From positions 496,001-560,000 of the forward strand of contig JACATO010000333.1 of the NCBI GenBank assembly GCA_018389105.1: 64,000 bases of DNA, written 5' to 3'. The notes beneath the pieces are model-generated. The model saw only the letters and a list, made by a program, of their open reading frames with translations, did no database searches and was not told the DNA's origin. Position 1 is the stretch's first letter; each line of letters starts with the position of its first letter. Positions 48,801 to 54,500 of the stretch are shown here, one piece after another. This DNA is from Nautilus pompilius. Lineage: Eukaryota; Mollusca; Cephalopoda; Nautilida; Nautilidae. A program made the translations under genes and the position numbers.

Positions 48801-50836
48801 TTTTTTCTTTTACTTTCTAGAAGGAATATATGTATGAACTAGGGGTATTTTTTTAAATCATTAACTTTTTTTCATTTGTGAAGGATCAATATATACAAGC
48901 AGCAGATAAGAATACATTTCGTCATTTTCAATCTAATGAATAAATCAGAATTATCTTGTAAATGAATAAAGCAGTTTCCATAACGTTATGAAAACTGCTT
49001 GAAAAAGAGAGATGAGCTTCTATTTTAATTAATGCATCAGGCATTTTAGTAAAAACGTTATCTCCCTTCACTTTATTACTACACCCAACCATATATTATT
49101 AACAAATTAATAAAGCCAACCACATTATTGTAATTAACTGGGGAAAAAAAAGGGGGGGAAGTGTTCTGTGGTACAGAATGGCTATCATTTAATTCCTGAA
49201 ATAAGTTATTAAGCATCAGATCAGACCACAATCTGCTGATTGAAGCAAAGGTAACAATAGCAATAGTTCTCTAAAAGAAAAGGCAAACTGTGCACAAGCT
49301 AAGTAGTACTATGAAATAACAGTTCCCTGTTCTACCGGTCAGACTCTGGTCTGGAATGTACCCTACAGGTTCCAGAAATCTGTTAATAAATTAAACAGTT
49401 TCCTCTCTTCAGTGGAGAATCGGGATTCCACCACAACCGTCTCTTCCAAATTTTATATATGCACAACCATTTGAATATTTCAAAGACTGAAAAATGTGGT
49501 TAGAAAGACATCTTCACAAGTTATTTAACCAAAAGACTAGCTTCATTATAATATGTTTATTAAATAGGCGGCTGTGAAGAATAGTCGGCCTGCCTTGTAA
49601 ATGACAGGATCCGGGATCTAAATCCTGGGTTAAATAATGTATATCACGCGCGCGCGGAGAGACAGAGATACCGGGTTTCTGTTGCTATAAATAACTCACA
49701 GGAATACTAAACAGTTAATATTACTGTACTAATTTTTCCTTGGAGTTCAAAACTAGTTTCGATTCCTGCTTTATTATCCTGTTGTACACACGTCGAATGG
49801 TGTATTTAGAAATCAGACAGGTTTTGTAAAAAAAAAAAGGTAAACAAACAGGGAGTTCACCGTCGACACGGCTCAAGTCGGTGGGAGAACAGGACTTCTT
49901 ACCGAGCTGACTGGCCGTCGGTTCCTTTCCAGCAGAAATCCGCGGAATTTTTCGTTCAGACGACGAGAAAAACGCGTGGAAGTTGCCGATGTAAGCGGGC
50001 CGGTGGACCCCTCAGCCGTGCACGTGGTCGTCAGGAGGAGGGTACCCGAGCCGCGCCGATCTACAGTGACCCCCCCCCCTCCTCCCCTCCCTGGGTGAAC
50101 GAAGATTCGCGTTACTTTTAACAACAAAACTGCGAGCGTCCGGACATTTCGGATACCTCACGATGTTGGCTTTTGGTCTGGTCCGGTCCGGCCTGGTCCG
50201 GCCTGGCCTGGTCCGGTCCGGTCCCCCACCCCTCTCTCTCCCCCCACTCATCTTTCTTGCTTTTAGGTCGGAATCCAAGTCCGCAAAGAGAAGAGGGTGA
50301 GTCCGGAATCATCGGTCTTCGTTCCTTTCTCGGCAGCGCGTGGAAGACGAGAGAGAGAGAGACCTTCTATCGCGGGGCAGACGAACGAAGGTCCCCGCAG
50401 ACACAGACACACCCCGAGAAAGGGGAGGGGGGAGAAATTCGCCTGCCGCGCAGCATTTGCGAAACCAGGAAACACGTGCGGTGCCGAGAGAGCTCCGTTC
50501 ACCTCCCCACTCTGACTATGACCCAGCCATTTGCATGTCCGCTGGGGCGCCAGGAGAAACTTCGCCGGGACCCACCGCGACACATTTTAAAGTTCGCCGC
50601 CAGGAGAGGAAGGGGGGGGAGAAAAAAAAATCATGAGGCGTGAGCCAAGGTGATTTCCAGGTGGCTTTCGGGCCGTTTCCAACGGGCAGCGGGAAAACGG
50701 CTATGAACGGGCGGCGTGCTAATAACCAGTAAGTAAACATTAAGGCATATATTATGCTAAAACTGAAATATGAATATGTAAAAATTGGTCCATTATTACC
50801 TGTTTTCTCATTTGGAGACGTCGCTGGTTCCGCCAT
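6366..50836 (-). CDS. POU2F1: POU class 2 homeobox transcription factor (Oct-1/POU2F orthologue), 7 coding exons
   Basis: This is a sequence-specific nuclear transcription factor that should bind the octamer ATGCAAAT through a bipartite POU domain. Coding exons on the minus strand are 50800-50836, 28296-28384, 17103-17252, 15621-15935, 12805-13086, 8644-8716 and 6366-7093. All have AG/GT boundaries and compatible phases, giving 557 aa. Layout: acidic/polar N-terminus 1-42, Q-rich activation region about 43-291, POU-specific domain about 292-366, linker 367-387, homeodomain about 388-447 with the POU-type recognition helix [12 protein letters not shown], and an S/T/V-rich tail to 557. Residues [11 protein letters not shown] and QQFVLVNPT match blocks I recall from vertebrate Oct-1, supporting class 2 rather than another POU class. 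It is probably a single orthologue from before the vertebrate POU2F1/2/3 split. The start is the ATG at 50836 in good context (A at -3, G at +4). Additional small exons in the long introns cannot be excluded. Confidence 0.93.
7094..8643 (-). other. POU2F intron 6
   Basis: This is the intron between the two exons that split the POU-specific domain. It includes a SINE fragment (about 8272-8440, plus orientation). The rest is unassigned, with no exon-like segment recognised. Confidence 0.75.
8272..8440 (+). repeat. tRNA-derived SINE fragment, family S (body only)
   Basis: The segment runs from GGTTTGGCATACTCTCTCCC to GAGAGTTCCAGTAGGAACTT. It matches the body of the elements at 56890-57190 and, in reverse complement, at 14540-14860 and 26110-26398. 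The tRNA-like head is not obvious here, so the copy is 5'-truncated or decayed. Confidence 0.5.
8644..8716 (-). CDS. POU2F1: POU2F coding exon 6, N-terminal part of the POU-specific domain
   Basis: A 73-nt exon between acceptor TTAATTTCAG and donor CTTG|GTTGGT encodes [20 protein letters not shown] then RIEL and the first base of Gly316. This is helix 1 and the start of helix 2 of the POU-specific domain, very close to human [19 protein letters not shown]. It is shorter than 100 codons and has no start codon of its own. The phase-1 junction into the next exon regenerates [13 protein letters not shown]. Confidence 0.95.
8880..9880 (-). mobile_element. Degenerate Tc1-like transposon, relic family A copy 1
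   Basis: On the minus strand, the segment read from GGGTCATTGTCATGTTGGAAG decodes to the Tc1 catalytic signature FQHDNDP. Further plus-strand words (GGTTATCAATCTGTGACTG, GGCATGATGGATGA, GTATCTGTTAGCAATCAGTA) recur in the same order in the copy at about 30550-31260. Multiple stops and gaps rule out activity. The ends are approximate because I did not find clean terminal repeats. Confidence 0.65.
10392..11450 (+). mobile_element. Internally deleted mariner transposon, copy 1 (plus orientation)
   Basis: The ends carry imperfect inverted repeats (left TCAGGTTGTCACAAAAGTC, right ACAAAACTTTGTTACAAAC) next to a TA on the right. The interior reads as a mariner transposase of the Hsmar1/SETMAR type: [20 protein letters not shown], then [20 protein letters not shown], and later [10 protein letters not shown] and [14 protein letters not shown] interrupts the frame after DDPRKTV (near 10836). 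The block that should contain the first catalytic Asp is missing between ICSSLVIRN and [12 protein letters not shown] further gap of about 33 bp removes the SPDL segment present in copy 2. It is dead and lies in POU2F intron 5. Confidence 0.9.
12805..13086 (-). CDS. POU2F1: POU2F coding exon 5, second Q-rich exon (residues 198-291)
   Basis: The acceptor TTTTTTTTAG lies above 13086, the donor ACAG|GTAAAG at 12804, and the exon is 282 nt, phase 0 at both ends. It begins [14 protein letters not shown], runs into mixed CAA/CAG glutamine runs, then [20 protein letters not shown] and ends [14 protein letters not shown]. It joins in frame to the POU-specific exon. Its opening GIPVVTAA resembles the opening IPVTAA of exon 4. 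Confidence 0.88.
13087..15620 (-). other. POU2F intron 4
   Basis: Intron of about 2.5 kb between the two polyQ exons. It contains one SINE (about 14540-14860). The remainder is AT-rich sequence with no recognised feature. Confidence 0.75.
14540..14860 (-). repeat. tRNA-derived SINE, family S (minus orientation)
   Basis: In reverse complement the element starts with a tRNA-like head (ACTGGTTGGACAGCTAGCC as A-box region; B-box GGGCCCAAGTCCAAATCCC at 14798-14815). It continues into a body with GAGCTGCTCAGTTTGGCACA and TTAGTAGG-like words shared with the other family S copies. The length of about 320 bp is typical of SINEs. The sequence is diverged and not a functional tRNA gene. Confidence 0.65.
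15621..15935 (-). CDS. POU2F1: POU2F coding exon 4 with polyglutamine tract (residues 93-197)
   Basis: The acceptor CTTTTTCCTAG lies above 15935, the donor CAG|GTCAGT at 15620, and the exon is 315 nt, phase 0 at both ends. It starts [20 protein letters not shown] and ends [13 protein letters not shown] run of 16 glutamines (residues 132-147), nine of them consecutive CAG codons, separates two blocks that I recognise as adjacent in vertebrate Oct-1 ([11 protein letters not shown] and QQFVLVHPT). The polyQ is therefore an expansion inside a conserved activation domain. Antisense reading frames here are leucine/alanine-repeat shadows. Confidence 0.9.
15936..17102 (-). other. POU2F intron 3
   Basis: Intron of about 1.2 kb. 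No mobile element or other feature was recognised in it. Confidence 0.75.
17103..17252 (-). CDS. POU2F1: POU2F coding exon 3, Q/A/T-rich (residues 43-92)
   Basis: The exon is bounded by acceptor TTATGCAG and donor GTA|GTAAGT and is 150 nt long, phase 0 at both ends. It encodes [20 protein letters not shown] followed by a segment rich in Q, I and P that includes [20 protein letters not shown] and ends GQFGQQAV. The composition is typical of Oct-1 glutamine-rich activation regions. Because it is symmetric it can be skipped without a frameshift. Confidence 0.85.
18045..18135. repeat. Imperfect AAC/TAA trinucleotide-rich tract
   Basis: Runs of AACAACAACAA followed by interspersed TAATAATGTTAATAATAA and AATAATAATAATATCATCATC make an imperfect trinucleotide microsatellite. 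Confidence 0.7.
18330..19795 (+). mobile_element. Degenerate Tc1-like transposon, relic family B copy 1
   Basis: Segments reading as Tc1 DDE motifs are visible in plus orientation: CTGCAATAAGACAATGAGCC (LQQDNEP) and CTAGATCTAAACCAAGC (LDLNQ). The copy aligns piecewise with the element at about 45930-46830 (for example GGTTATCCATTATTTCTTTT, then GAGAAATGGGG near the 3' end). It has about 400 bp (18590-19030) that the second copy lacks, from either an insertion here or a deletion there. It is heavily mutated. Confidence 0.6.
19915..19992. repeat. TG-rich dinucleotide microsatellite with CG interruptions
   Basis: A TCTG start leads into (TG)n with GTGCGCGG and GCGGCGCG interruptions. Alternating purine-pyrimidine sequence of this kind can adopt Z-DNA. 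The histidine/threonine-rich antisense frames here are translation artefacts. Confidence 0.85.
20054..21145 (-). mobile_element. Internally deleted mariner transposon, copy 2 (minus orientation)
   Basis: The ends are TTAGGTTGTTACAAAAG and CATAACAACCCAA as inverted repeats, flanked on both sides by TA (20052-20053 and 21146-21147). On the minus strand it encodes the same transposase pieces as copy 1, with the same stop after DDPRKTV and the same missing block including the first catalytic Asp. Unlike copy 1 it keeps the segment [17 protein letters not shown] and a C-terminus ending DCNGTYFD. The near identity of the two copies indicates recent spread of an already defective element. It lies in POU2F intron 2. 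Confidence 0.92.
23900..24880 (-). mobile_element. Degenerate Tc1-like transposon, relic family C
   Basis: On the minus strand the segment 24115-24205 reads [20 protein letters not shown] and then a Trp-Pro then SPDL block followed by a recognisable SIENL (family consensus NPIENLW). Upstream on the same strand, VLWSNES is the decayed first catalytic motif (consensus WSDES). Stop codons interrupt each block. No clear terminal repeats were found, so the ends are approximate. Confidence 0.65.
26110..26398 (-). repeat. tRNA-derived SINE, family S (minus orientation, best head)
   Basis: In reverse complement it begins GGCAGCTGGTGGTTCAGTGA (A-box TGGTTCAGTGA) and has B-box GGTTTGAGTTTGAATCC (26331-26347), followed by GGGACCAGCTCAGT and the family S body. 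The internal Pol III promoter elements are the best preserved of the four copies. Confidence 0.7.
28296..28384 (-). CDS. POU2F1: POU2F coding exon 2 with two in-frame donors
   Basis: The acceptor TTTTGCAG lies just above 28384. The exon completes the split Gly codon and reads [14 protein letters not shown], then [15 protein letters not shown]. Two strong donors are visible: CTG|GTAAGT at 28341/28340 and TTG|GTAAGT at 28296/28295. They are 45 nt apart and both in phase 0, so either joins in frame to exon 3. The longer form adds a 15-residue acidic segment (residues 28-42). I annotate the longer form and treat the shorter one as a likely isoform. Confidence 0.8.
29806..29815. repeat. Short poly-C run
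   Basis: A run of at least ten C follows GAGA at this position. It is an isolated homopolymer with no other context. Confidence 0.6.
30337..30406. repeat. 70-bp direct repeat, left copy
   Basis: The segment starting TCAAGTGTTGATTTGAGAGC is repeated with two mismatches at 31814-31883 in the same orientation. The flanking sequences of the two copies are unrelated to each other. Confidence 0.9.
30550..31260 (-). mobile_element. Degenerate Tc1-like transposon, relic family A copy 2
   Basis: It shares ordered words with the copy at 8880-9880 (GGTTATCAATGTATGACCG, GGGTCATTATCATGTTAGAAG, GGCATGATGGATGAAAACC, GTATCTGTTGGCAATCAGTA). On the minus strand it reads [12 protein letters not shown], the region of the first catalytic Asp of Tc1 transposases. 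Stops and indels are frequent. It lies between the two 70-bp direct repeats. Confidence 0.65.
31814..31883. repeat. 70-bp direct repeat, right copy
   Basis: About 97 percent identical, by eye, to 30337-30406 (two substitutions, no gaps), 1477 bp downstream and in the same orientation. Confidence 0.9.
32408..32560. repeat. GA-rich purine tract
   Basis: Imperfect (GA)n with AAG and GGGGGGG interruptions, entirely purine-dominated over about 150 bp. The Arg/Glu-rich frame here is an artefact of the repeat. A shorter (GA)n run occurs at 33714-33733. Confidence 0.85.
34183..34194. promoter_or_regulatory. Perfect NRF1-type palindrome TGCGCATGCGCA
   Basis: This is an exact 12-bp palindrome matching the NRF1 consensus, inside an AT-rich intron with few CpGs. 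There is no recognised gene next to it, although weak coding-like plus-strand sequence follows at 34.2-36.4 kb. It may be a chance site or the remnant of a promoter carried in a retrocopy. Confidence 0.3.
35969..36370 (+). pseudogene. Unidentified coding-like fragment
   Basis: The frame reads [20 protein letters not shown], then [18 protein letters not shown], then a donor-like TTTG|GTAAGT near 36120 and a further open stretch to a stop at 36370. I do not recognise the protein. Composition up to the donor-like site looks more protein-like than the surrounding DNA, but there is no clear upstream exon. It could be a decayed transposon or retrocopy, or a chance frame. Confidence 0.2.
38173..38893. 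mobile_element. hAT-type non-autonomous element with 8-bp target duplication
   Basis: The terminal inverted repeats are CAGTGGTTCCCAACC and, at the right end, GGTTTGGAACCACTG, typical of hAT ends. They are flanked by ATTTACAT (38165-38172) and ATTTACAA (38894-38901), an 8-bp target-site duplication with one mismatch. The 721-bp interior has no transposase frame. It is distinctly more GC- and CpG-rich than its surroundings and includes a tRNA-like promoter (see next entry). Confidence 0.88.
38445..38525 (+). repeat. tRNA-like internal promoter inside the hAT element
   Basis: TGGTGCTAGCCAATGGG resembles a Pol III A box, and CAGTTCGAGTTCCGG about 50 bp further on matches a B box (GTTCGANTCC type). 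This suggests a SINE or tRNA-derived sequence captured inside the element. It does not fold obviously into an intact tRNA. Confidence 0.45.
45930..46830 (+). mobile_element. Degenerate Tc1-like transposon, relic family B copy 2
   Basis: It aligns piecewise with 18330-19795: GGCTATCCATTATTGCCTTT near the start and ACAAGAGAAATGGGG near the end, with AATATCTAGATCTGAACCC corresponding to the SLDLNP-type catalytic block. It is shorter than copy 1 by roughly 400 bp at 46190-46227. It has no open frame. Confidence 0.55.
49566..49632 (+). repeat. tRNA-like SINE head (Thr-TGT-like)
   Basis: GGCGGCTGTGAAGAATAGTC, then CCTTGTAAATGACAGG (which can be read as an anticodon stem-loop with TGT) and GGGATCTAAATCCTGG as a diverged B box, give a tRNA-like 65-bp unit. 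The acceptor stem is not evident, so I call it a SINE head or tRNA relic rather than a gene. Confidence 0.4.
50175..50224. repeat. Ten tandem GG(T/C)C(C/T) pentamers in the promoter block
   Basis: The units in order are GGTCT, GGTCC, GGTCC, GGCCT, GGTCC, GGCCT, GGCCT, GGTCC, GGTCC, GGTCC, with no spacer. It is an uninterrupted 5-bp minisatellite inside the CpG-rich region. Confidence 0.9.
50529..50536. promoter_or_regulatory. Perfect octamer site ATTTGCAT
   Basis: This is an exact match (reverse complement ATGCAAAT) to the binding site of the POU2F protein family. It sits in the CpG-rich block, 264 bp from POU2F exon 1 and 734 bp upstream of the DEDD ATG. Octamers also occur by chance elsewhere in the AT-rich window, but this one lies in GC-rich promoter sequence. 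Confidence 0.5.
50729..50734 (+). promoter_or_regulatory. Candidate donor of a non-coding DEDD 5' exon
   Basis: ACCA|GTAAGT is a strong plus-strand donor. A second one, GAGG|GTGAGT, lies at 50297-50302. Either could splice to the acceptor TTTTTTTGGTGCAG at 51248, just before the DEDD start codon. The choice cannot be made without transcripts. Confidence 0.35.
50800..50836 (-). CDS. POU2F1: POU2F coding exon 1 (residues 1-13)
   Basis: Reading leftward from the ATG at 50836, 37 nt encode [12 protein letters not shown] plus the first base of a Gly codon. They are followed by a donor ACAG|GTAATA at 50799. The phase (1) fits the next recognised exon exactly. No in-frame ATG lies upstream before stops, so this start is the simplest choice. 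The start codon sits inside an AAAATGGCGG motif. The exon lies head-to-head with DEDD, whose ATG is at 51270. Confidence 0.8.
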
Positions 50837-50840
50837 TTTG
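50831..50840 (-). promoter_or_regulatory. YY1-type motif overlapping the POU2F start codon
   Basis: The minus strand reads CAAAATGGCGG, matching the known YY1 motif that often overlaps start codons near transcription start sites. The DEDD start context (AATAATGGCGG) is a weaker version of the same motif. Confidence 0.4.
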
Positions 50841-51269
50841 AATAATAATATCGCCCTATTAGTCTCCGGAGGGCTACGGAAACTAATAAGCAAATACTAT
50901 GCAAGAACTTTTGTATCAGCCAGGTCCCGCGATGTTTCCTGGCCAGCTTCAAAAGAAGTTTCTATTTCAAACGGCAAGTCAATATAAGACCTCGATGCCG
51001 TAAATAGACAGCTCTTCGTGCACTTCAATGTCTAAGCACTTCAAAATCCAATCTTCGTGATTAATCCAGTTATGGAGAGTATTGTGACCTTCGGATTTTA
51101 TTGGCCTGAATAAAGCGGGCGAAACGCGGGCGGTTTTATCCATTTTATTAGAAGAAAAAAATAAACATGATTAAATTCGGCGGTTCTTCGTTATTTTTTC
51201 GGGCAAACGGAGCGTTATTGATTTGCTTTCTGACTTTTTTTGGTGCAGACTATTCCCCGAGTGAAAATA

Positions 51270-51573
51270 ATGGCGGACGACGGTTTCAAGGGGACGGAAG
51301 CAGAAAATTCGAAGGAAATGCTGTCCCTACACGAAATGTTTAGGATCGTGGGCGACGAAATGACGCCGAAAGACGTTGGTGCACTGAAAACGGCGAATGG
51401 GATCGTGTCTGGGGATTTACTGGGGAAAGTGAGCGACGGACGCGGATATCTCATTGCTCTGGAAAGGCTGGGGCAAATTGACGAAACGAACTTCAAACAG
51501 ATCTTCCAGTTACTAACATGGACCAAGCGGCACGACTTGTACCCTTACGTTACCCTGAGGAGGCGGAAAACAG
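51270..51573 (+). CDS. DEDD: DEDD coding exon 1: death effector domain
   Basis: Encodes residues 1-101 plus the first base of codon 102. A likely acceptor (GGTGCAG, exon base 51249) implies an upstream non-coding exon; the donor is AACAG|GTATTG at 51574. The domain runs from LSLHEMFRIVG to RHDLYPYVTLRRRK. The second helix reads DVGALKTANGIVSG where human DEDD has a hydrophobic RVLSFLF, so one typical DED interaction surface looks altered. A G-rich run follows at the start of the intron. Confidence 0.93.
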
Positions 51574-54500
51574 GTATTGTTCGGGTCTGACCGGCCCTCG
51601 ACCGAGGTGGTGTTGTTGGGGGGGGGGTGTGTGTGTGGAGGGAGGGAGCCACGCGTGAAGTGGGATAGACGAGAGGTGAAGAAAGAACGCGGGGGGAGGG
51701 GGTTGTTTTTTAACCTGTGGCGATCAAACCAGAAATTAGCCATCGAAACCACATTTTGCTCGTTGGGTTCGATGTAATAATTCTTTTTTTGTGTGTCCGT
51801 GTTGCTTGATCAGTGCACCCGCTAATTATGGGGCTGTTAGAAACCCTGCCTGCAGTCACTTCGGTGGATCTCTCTCAATGGTTCCAAACGCGTTGAACTC
51901 GTACGGAATAAAGAAAACTAAATACTTTTTTTTTTCCTTTTCATCTATTCATTGTTACAGTCGATGTAAACTTCGATGACTTTCTCATCCCCGAAGAGTG
52001 AGAACGGTGCGAATTCAGAGTGAAAACGGAATTTTCTCCTTAACTGATAAGAGTAGGAAATTACCAGAATGAAAAGAAGAAAAGTTGTTGTTGTTTACAG
52101 TCTCAGATTTTGTCCTGCCTAATTAGTCTTCCAAACTCTGAATAGTTCACTGTTTGAAGTTATTTAGAGCGAAGTCTCAGTACTTATTATTCGCCAGCTC
52201 CATTTCGGATGGCCAGATAAACAAAGAAAACTGGATTCTTATTTATTTTTTTATTTTCTTTACAACAATTATTTAAAATGGTCTAGATTAGAATATGGTA
52301 TCAAACGGAAGCAAGCCATTTACTTGATTAATCAAGAGTGGTTTTAACAGTCAAACAAAGTATAATCAGTATTTTCATTTGGAAAAAGATCATAATATAT
52401 GTTTGTATAAAAATTTCTTTATTGTATTAGTTCTGTTCTGTTCCTCCTACCCATCAGCTGTTCTTAACTTGGGTTTTTATTTCGTTTGTTTTCAGGGGAA
52501 GTTTAATGTTGAATTTTTGGTGAAAAAGCAGAATTGGAAACTCGATGCCAAAAACTTATTAAGGAAATGATTTTTTAGAAATAATTTTTGACAAATTGAA
52601 CCAATCACAAACTTTAAGAAAACCGGTTTGGATATTTTTTTAATTATGAAGTTCTTATGCAAATAAAAGGTTGAAGGCAATGTCAAATTGTTATAAATTC
52701 AAGTGGTTTGGTTTTGTAAATTACTTTAACACTATGCAATTATATTTCCTGTTATGACTATGAGCATCTTAATATCATTGTGTATGTATTCTCATATTTT
52801 GATAATTGGATGCTCTCAATACATTCGTATGGAACTGGACTTTCAAAGTCTTCTAGAATGTTAATGGAAGGATCTGATTTGTTTGTATGAGATAAGGAGA
52901 GAGTGACCAGAAAAGCATTTCTGTAATTGACACTGCTAGGGTGGATTAGAGGCTCCATACTCCAATAAACACCCAACCCCCACTTCAGCCCTAAAAATGC
53001 TATCAACATATATCCATTTGTCTGCATTCATAAATATTCCCAATAAAACTCCACTCCCTTAAGGAATATTTCAGCACACAAATATTATCTAACTAAATTT
53101 ATTTTGTAAACATGATTACCACTGATTGTTGCATTTACTCATAATAAATGAAAAATGTATCTCATTTCAAATCATTTGTAGCCTACTTCATTGTTCTTTT
53201 GACAACTGAAGTATCTGCATTAATAAAACAGATTGATATTTGCCTATTGTTTGTTGATGCACCTATCTACCTACACACTTGCATTGAATCCTTGTAATGT
53301 TTACAGGAGGCAAGATATTTTGTTTGGTAATACTTTTTAAAGTGCTCATTCAGACATGTGACTATCATGTTGGTAATTGTCAGATTATCGTTTGCTCTGT
53401 GTGTGTGTGTAGTCTTACTACAATTCTTATGCATTCACTTAATCATTTGAAATTCCACACATTGTACCTGAAGCAGGGTTAGAATTCCAAAGATGGCTAG
53501 TTACACGATCAATTTTCTGCAGTTAGTGGGGTGGTAAGAAAAAAATAGTGTGGACAGATAAAGAATTTGAGACTAGTACAATAAACTGATGAAAAAATGT
53601 TTCTACCCATGACAAAAAGTGGCTACCTAGAGGTGGTTGAAACTGCAAGGTGCTGAAACAGTTCAACTTTTTGATTGATTTTCTTAATGTTGTGATCATG
53701 ACAATCAGATCATGGGAAAACAGATGAAACAAGAGACAACAATTTTTTTCTCTGCTGGACACAGATTTCAATTCAAGTACTATACAAAGAGAAATGAAGC
53801 ACAAGGCCACAATCTTTATGAGTCGAAACAACTGTTATGTAAAAAATGCCTCAACACCAGGAGGTAAAAGTGGAAACATTCCACTGATACCTCAGAATGT
53901 GAAAACTTAGCAAGTATTTTCTTGTTACTATTAGAAACATGAATGAGATAGCCATCTATTTTGGCATGCCAGGTAAAGCAACTCTGTACTATTCCAGGGA
54001 GAAAATTGGCCATGGAAAAAGTTATAGTTATGCTCAGTTCCATGTTCAATGAATGAAAAGGAAAAGTACTCCCTTATTTTGATATGGAAATGAGATTTTT
54101 CAATTCCTGCAGTTTTGTCAAAATTAGCCCCAATGGTTGGCTGGATAAAGTTGTTCTCTACTAGCTATGAAACACGTAGAGTTGTCATACCCAATGAAAC
54201 TACTTATTTAGAGGCACAGAACTAATGAGAATGCATACACAGGATAGCTGTAACTTAGATGTTGGTGATGATGATTCTGGATGGTTGCAACTGTGGTCAT
54301 GAAAAGTTTAAAGACTATCATATCCAGAACTCTTGCTGGCACAGAAGTTGATGTCACATTGTGGGACATTGATTTCAATGATAATGATGTTGATGAATTG
54401 AAGCTTAAGGAATCTCATTGCTAGGCAAAATGTCAGGCATACCACAAGAAGCAACTACTAGATATGATGTCAAGAATGAAGAGCTGGAACAACAGTGTCA

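Larger units (their letters stand above)
49860..50720. promoter_or_regulatory. CpG-rich block near the POU2F/DEDD start sites
   Basis: The sequence changes abruptly from AT-rich to GC- and CpG-rich, with many CGs (for example GTCGACACGGC, GACGACGAGAAAAACGCG), CACGTG E-boxes near 50020 and 50475, a pentamer repeat and a perfect octamer. It adjoins POU2F exon 1 (50800-50836) and lies upstream of the DEDD ATG (51270). No frame in it resembles a protein. It is probably the promoter and 5'UTR zone for DEDD, and perhaps for both genes. Confidence 0.65.
28385..50799 (-). other. POU2F intron 1 (about 22 kb)
   Basis: The longest intron. It holds a Tc1 relic pair member (30.5-31.3 kb), a 70-bp direct repeat, GA-rich tracts, a hAT-type element, a Tc1 family B relic, a tRNA-like SINE head, and near its 5' end the CpG-rich promoter block. 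Stretches 34180-38160, 38900-45800 and 46900-49560 contain many coding-like words but no intact frame; I cannot name them and suspect decayed repeats. Alternative POU2F first exons could lie here. Confidence 0.65.

Noticed and set aside
50173-50643. Several 60-150 aa frames on both strands of the CpG-rich block
   Set aside because: Long open frames are expected in GC-rich DNA because stops are rare; no recognisable domain or splice consistency.
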